Below, in pieces: positions 5,501 to 8,225 of a stretch of DNA of 8,225 bases. The stretch covers positions 4,511-12,735 of the forward strand of contig DMCG01000132.1 of NCBI GenBank assembly GCA_003445855.1, in the 5' to 3' direction. Each line of letters starts with the position of its first letter. The first letter of the stretch is position 1. The position numbers and the translations under genes are program-made. Origin of the DNA: Spartobacteria bacterium. Lineage in GTDB: Bacteria; Verrucomicrobiota; Verrucomicrobiia; Chthoniobacterales; UBA10450. Below the pieces are notes generated by a model. It ran no database searches. It saw only the letters and a program-made list of their open reading frames with translations, and had not been told where the DNA came from.

Positions 5501-7369
5501 TTAATGGGCCGCGATTTCGTCGGCGCCTGTCTTTGCAATGCGCTGGAGGAGAAGTCGAGCACTATTCTCGGGCATGATGAAGCGCAGCTCGAGGTTCGTG
5601 CCCTGTCGCTCGATTTCCGGCGGCTGCGCGTAGAGCACCAACTCAGAATCCTGCAAGTGCAGCCAGTGCTGCGGGTCGTTGTGTAAATTGCGTGCCAGCT
5701 CTGATGCGCTTTGGGGCGAGTTCAATTTCAAGAGCAGCTTCGCTCTGACTGGATTTTGCAACGTCAACGCGAGTCCGAGCAGTTGTGAAGAACCGAGCAA
5801 TTCGGGCGTAAAAATCGGCTGGAAAACATGTGCGAGGTCCGGTGGATCGCGCGAAATCAATCGCAGCGCGCTCTCGCGATCGAGTGCCTGAAAACGATCG
5901 AAGAGTTGACCGGTGATTTTCAGATCCAGTTTCATTCCAAGCCGAACGCGGACCAGTTCATCCACTTCAGCGGAAGCTCCGACAGCCAAGGTCGTCGGAC
6001 CAACACGCGCCACGGCGAGATCGGCCCGTTCCCAGACGGGCAAACCGTTGATGACGCGTTTCTCGAAATTTTTGTCTTTTTCAATCGAGCGAATAACGCG
6101 CGAAACGTCGCCGCGGGCTTCGACCAGGACGAACTCGCGTGTTTTGCCGGCCGCCTGGGTGGTAAGCGCGCGAGTGATCCGGGCCGCGTCGCGCGGCAGG
6201 TTCAACCCTGGAGTTTGTCCGGCAGAGCCAACCAGGCCGGCCCAGATGTTCGGCCAGCTGTTCGGCTGATCTTTCCGCCAACGTTTTGGCAGATCATCGC
6301 GTTCGAACTGGTCGGAATTGATCGACAAAATCACTTCCGTTTCCTGCGGCAGCCATTCGCGTTTAGGCGGAGATTGAAACACAAGAGGCAGAATGATCGA
6401 GAGGAGCGCGAGCACGGAAACAACGCTGAAATAAAATTTGCGCAGTTCCTGCTTGTCGATCTTGCTGGAGAGAAGCGCGAGCTCGGCCGTGTGCTGCAGA
6501 TGTCGATCCACCGCGCCGCGATGGCGATGCACGTCCGTGAGCAGATGCGGCGCGTTGGGCGGTGCAATCCCCTGCGACGCGAGATGACGCCCGATGTTCA
6601 GATAAGCGGGATTTTTCCGCTCTTCGACAGTCTGATGGTGGGCCCGCGCTTCGCGAACTGCTTCCTGCTGTGCGCGGCTGTTGTCGCCGAGCGCACGGTC
6701 CCGCGCTGCGAATTCGTCGCGAACACGCGCGATATTTTTTTCCACGACAGAAAGTTCCGCCTCGGCGGCAACCAGTTTTTCTTTTGCAAGCCTGCATGCG
6801 TCTGCGCTGCCGAGACGTGCGCGAACAAGTTCGGCGCGTTCCTCCGGCAGCTGGGCACGGCGCGCAGTGATGCCGGCCAATTGCGTTTCGAGGTCCGGCG
6901 GCGGGGGGGCCATCGCTTGCAGTTCGGAGAGCTGTTTCAGTAATTCGCGATCCGCCGCGTCGTTTTCCTGAACGCGGCGTTCCACCGCGGTCAATTCGCG
7001 TTCGCAAAGATCGGTGATGCTCCTCGCTTCATTGCGTTGTTGGAGGAGAGGCTTTTTTTCCGCCTCTAATTTTGCAACAGCTTCATTCTGTTCGCGGGCA
7101 TTTTCTTGCCGCTGCGCCTCGATCTTCTTGATTCCTTCCTCGATTTGCGCGATACGCAGAGCGACTTCTTTCTGCTCCTGCTCCAGTTTCTTCAGAGCGA
7201 CAATTTCATTGCGCAACTCGGGAAAATTCGCCGCCTGTGAAGTGCCTTCGCGTCCGAGGTTGATTTCGCTTTTCTGCAGGAGCCGTTTCTCGTGACGGAG
7301 CGCCATGCGCGTTCTTTGACGCTTAACCTTTAGAGCGATCTCGCGCAGGCCTGTCCGAATGAAACTCAC
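5501..7369 (-). CDS. Coiled-coil protein with one membrane span and a C-terminal extracytoplasmic domain, function unknown
   Basis: A 622-residue protein that I do not recognise. Residues 1-45 are very basic. About residues 45-150 and 160-250 are long charged heptad-like helices (rich in E, K, Q, R and A), interrupted at 155-158 by four prolines. One hydrophobic span lies at about 312-331 (FYFSVVSVLALLSIILPLVF). The segment after it (340-620) is mixed alpha/beta with predicted strands such as EVILSINSDQF and REFVLVEARG. By positive-inside reasoning the coiled coil should be cytoplasmic and the C-terminal domain periplasmic. That domain loosely recalls DUF3352-type domains in Planctomycetes/Verrucomicrobia, but this is memory, not a match. 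The start is GTG 7369; ATG 7306 (residue 22) is an alternative, and neither has a clear Shine-Dalgarno. It heads the run containing the dipeptidase, which follows after 11 bp. Confidence 0.85.
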   Translation of the reverse strand: MSFIRTGLREIALKVKRQRTRMALRHEKRLLQKSEINLGREGTSQAANFPELRNEIVALKKLEQEQKEVALRIAQIEEGIKKIEAQRQENAREQNEAVAKLEAEKKPLLQQRNEARSITDLCERELTAVERRVQENDAADRELLKQLSELQAMAPPPPDLETQLAGITARRAQLPEERAELVRARLGSADACRLAKEKLVAAEAELSVVEKNIARVRDEFAARDRALGDNSRAQQEAVREARAHHQTVEERKNPAYLNIGRHLASQGIAPPNAPHLLTDVHRHRGAVDRHLQHTAELALLSSKIDKQELRKFYFSVVSVLALLSIILPLVFQSPPKREWLPQETEVILSINSDQFERDDLPKRWRKDQPNSWPNIWAGLVGSAGQTPGLNLPRDAARITRALTTQAAGKTREFVLVEARGDVSRVIRSIEKDKNFEKRVINGLPVWERADLAVARVGPTTLAVGASAEVDELVRVRLGMKLDLKITGQLFDRFQALDRESALRLISRDPPDLAHVFQPIFTPELLGSSQLLGLALTLQNPVRAKLLLKLNSPQSASELARNLHNDPQHWLHLQDSELVLYAQPPEIERQGTNLELRFIMPENSARLLLQRIAKTGADEIAAH

Positions 7370-7386
7370 AAGATGACGCTACGTGA

Positions 7387-7400
7387 ATCGCGCGCGCGAT
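7387..7400. promoter_or_regulatory. Perfect 14-bp CG-alternating palindrome upstream of the 622-aa gene
   Basis: ATCGCGCGCGCGAT is a perfect palindrome, ending 17 bp before the GTG start of the minus-strand gene at 7369. Its position would suit an operator or a 5'-UTR structure, and alternating CG can adopt Z-DNA. It may also be chance in GC-rich DNA. I could not place convincing -35/-10 boxes around it. Confidence 0.3.
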
Positions 7401-7417
7401 GAAATTGAAATGTTAAT

Positions 7418-7442
7418 TTACAGGGCGAAGATTTTCGCCGCC
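7418..7442 (+). repeat. REP-like unit, degenerate head (copy B1)
   Basis: On the plus strand this 25-bp unit begins TTACAG and contains the stem GGCGAA (7424-7429), loop GATT and TTCGCC (7434-7439). It matches the minus-strand unit at 7456-7480 at 19 of 25 positions by eye. The head has ACAG where REP units have GTAG, so it may be a decayed copy. Together with the unit at 7456-7480 it forms an inverted pair with a 13-bp spacer. Confidence 0.6.
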
Positions 7443-7455
7443 TTTCGCAAACGGC

Positions 7456-7480
7456 GGCGGCCAAAATGGCCGCCCTACAA
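7456..7480 (-). repeat. REP-like unit with GTAG head (copy B2)
   Basis: Read on the minus strand the unit starts TTGTAG (7480-7475), then a perfect 8-bp stem GGCGGCCA (7474-7467), loop TTT and TGGCCGCC (7463-7456). Head, stem size and 3-nt loop match copy A at 1380-1403. It begins 17 bp after the acs stop codon in the same direction, so it may cap the acs mRNA. No U-tract follows, so a classical terminator is not supported. With copy B1 it makes a BIME-like head-to-head pair filling 63 bp of the 128-bp intergenic region. Confidence 0.72.
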
Positions 7481-7497
7481 TTGTATGATATTGACGA

Positions 7498-8225
7498 TTA
7501 CTCTTCCGAATCGCGCAACTTTGTCAGCACGCTGAAATCTTCGAGCGTGGTCGTGTCTCCGGTTATTCTCGCACCGCTGGCGATTTCCTTGAGCAGACGC
7601 CGCATGATTTTTCCGCTGCGCGTCTTTGGCAGCGCTTCGGCAAAGCGAACTTCATCCGGCTTCGCGATTGCTCCGATGTGCGCGCCAACGTGATCTCGTA
7701 ATTCGCGCTTTAATGTAAAGCTTGGCTCGACTCCGCTCTTCAGCGTCACAAAGGCGACAACACCCTGGCCTTTTAGATCGTCCGGCCGCCCGACCACGGC
7801 CGCTTCCGCGACTCGCGCATGGCTGACCAGCGCGCTTTCGATTTCCGAAGTGCCGAGCCGATGGCCAGCGACGTTCAAAACGTCATCGATACGGCCGACG
7901 ATCCAGAAATATCCATCCTCATCGCGACGCGCGCCATCACCCGTAAGATAGTTCCCTTTGAACTCGCTCCAGTACTGCTTTTTGTAGCGCTCCTTGTCGC
8001 CGTAAATCGTGCGCAACATCGCTGGCCATGGGCGTCGAATGATCAGTTTTCCGCCGATGTTTGCTCCGACTTCGTGTCCTTTTTCATCGACAATCGCGGC
8101 ATCGACACCAAAAAACGGCAGGGTTGCACTGCCTGGTTTTGTCGGAATCGCGCCCGGCAGCGGCGTGATCAGGATTGTGCCCGTTTCCGTTTGCCACCAG
8201 GTGTCGACAATCGGACAACGGCCGC
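7498..8225 (-). CDS. acs: Acetyl-CoA synthetase, C-terminal part (5' end outside the window)
   Basis: The frame is open from the right window edge to the TAA at 7498, giving the last 241 codons of an enzyme that is about 650 residues in E. coli. Acs activates acetate to acetyl-AMP and then acetyl-CoA in the cytoplasm. The fragment starts [15 protein letters not shown], carrying the adenylate-forming WWQTETG motif. [20 protein letters not shown] and [20 protein letters not shown] follow (about fragment residues 92-131), covering the hinge and C-terminal domain entry. [14 protein letters not shown] holds the catalytic lysine (fragment residue 205, codon 7609-7611), which in Acs proteins is the site of regulatory acetylation by Pat-type acetyltransferases reversed by CobB sirtuins. 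An internal ATG at 8019 is not the start, because conserved Acs sequence continues upstream of it. Confidence 0.96.
   Translation of the reverse strand, partial: GRCPIVDTWWQTETGTILITPLPGAIPTKPGSATLPFFGVDAAIVDEKGHEVGANIGGKLIIRRPWPAMLRTIYGDKERYKKQYWSEFKGNYLTGDGARRDEDGYFWIVGRIDDVLNVAGHRLGTSEIESALVSHARVAEAAVVGRPDDLKGQGVVAFVTLKSGVEPSFTLKRELRDHVGAHIGAIAKPDEVRFAEALPKTRSGKIMRRLLKEIASGARITGDTTTLEDFSVLTKLRDSEE

Noticed and set aside
6903..6909. Run of seven G as a phase-variation tract in the 622-aa gene
   Set aside because: The run encodes the Ala-Pro part of a four-proline hinge and is short; the frame is intact on both sides. Nothing else suggests slippage control.
5828..6943. Long plus-strand open frame of 371 codons antisense to the 622-aa gene
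   Set aside because: It lies wholly inside a coding region whose minus-strand product has clear coiled-coil and membrane features. The antisense translation has no recognisable domain and is typical of a GC-rich shadow frame.
7456..7480. Rho-independent terminator for acs
   Set aside because: The hairpin is strong but no U-tract follows on the minus strand, and the GTAG head and resemblance to copy A fit a REP-like unit better.

Overview
The window reads as ordinary chromosomal DNA from a moderately GC-rich, Gram-negative-type bacterium. My best guess is a soil Verrucomicrobiota (Chthoniobacterales / Udaeobacter-like). The grounds are the style of the proteins, the weak Shine-Dalgarno signals, and GTAG-headed palindromic repeats whose antisense reading gives a GGHRPPLQ peptide. 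I remember that peptide from spurious verrucomicrobial ORFs. This is inference; no marker gene fixes the lineage. I see no rRNA, tRNA, CRISPR array, phage gene or intact insertion sequence.

Left block, plus strand (28-2873): an exported protein with two TonB-C-like domains, an AAG/Mpg-family 3-methyladenine DNA glycosylase, the tRNA 2-thiouridylase MnmA, and the CutA-family protein. Genes 1 and 2 are 20 bp apart, and mnmA and cutA are 3 bp apart. A 69-bp gap separates the glycosylase gene from mnmA. It starts with a REP-like hairpin that itself supplies the glycosylase stop codon.

Central block, minus strand, read right to left (7369 to 2841): a 622-aa coiled-coil / single-membrane-span / extracytoplasmic-domain protein that I do not recognise, an exported VanX-type D-Ala-D-Ala dipeptidase, a four-span DUF2231-like membrane protein, and an APC-family amino acid permease. 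Spacings are 11 bp, an ATGA stop/start overlap, and 31 bp, so this looks like one transcription unit. A plausible joint role is to cleave a D-Ala-type dipeptide outside the cytoplasm and import the amino acid. That is inference from order and families only. The permease gene and cutA converge and overlap by 33 bp at their 3' ends.

Right edge, minus strand (7498-8225): the C-terminal 241 codons of acetyl-CoA synthetase (acs), cut by the window. Between acs and the central block lies a 63-bp inverted pair of REP-like units (BIME-like), then a 14-bp perfect CG-alternating palindrome just before the start of the 622-aa gene.

I do not see a defence system or other dramatic new system. The most worthwhile items are the REP/BIME-like family, the unrecognised coiled-coil membrane protein, and its linkage to an exported D,D-dipeptidase and a permease.
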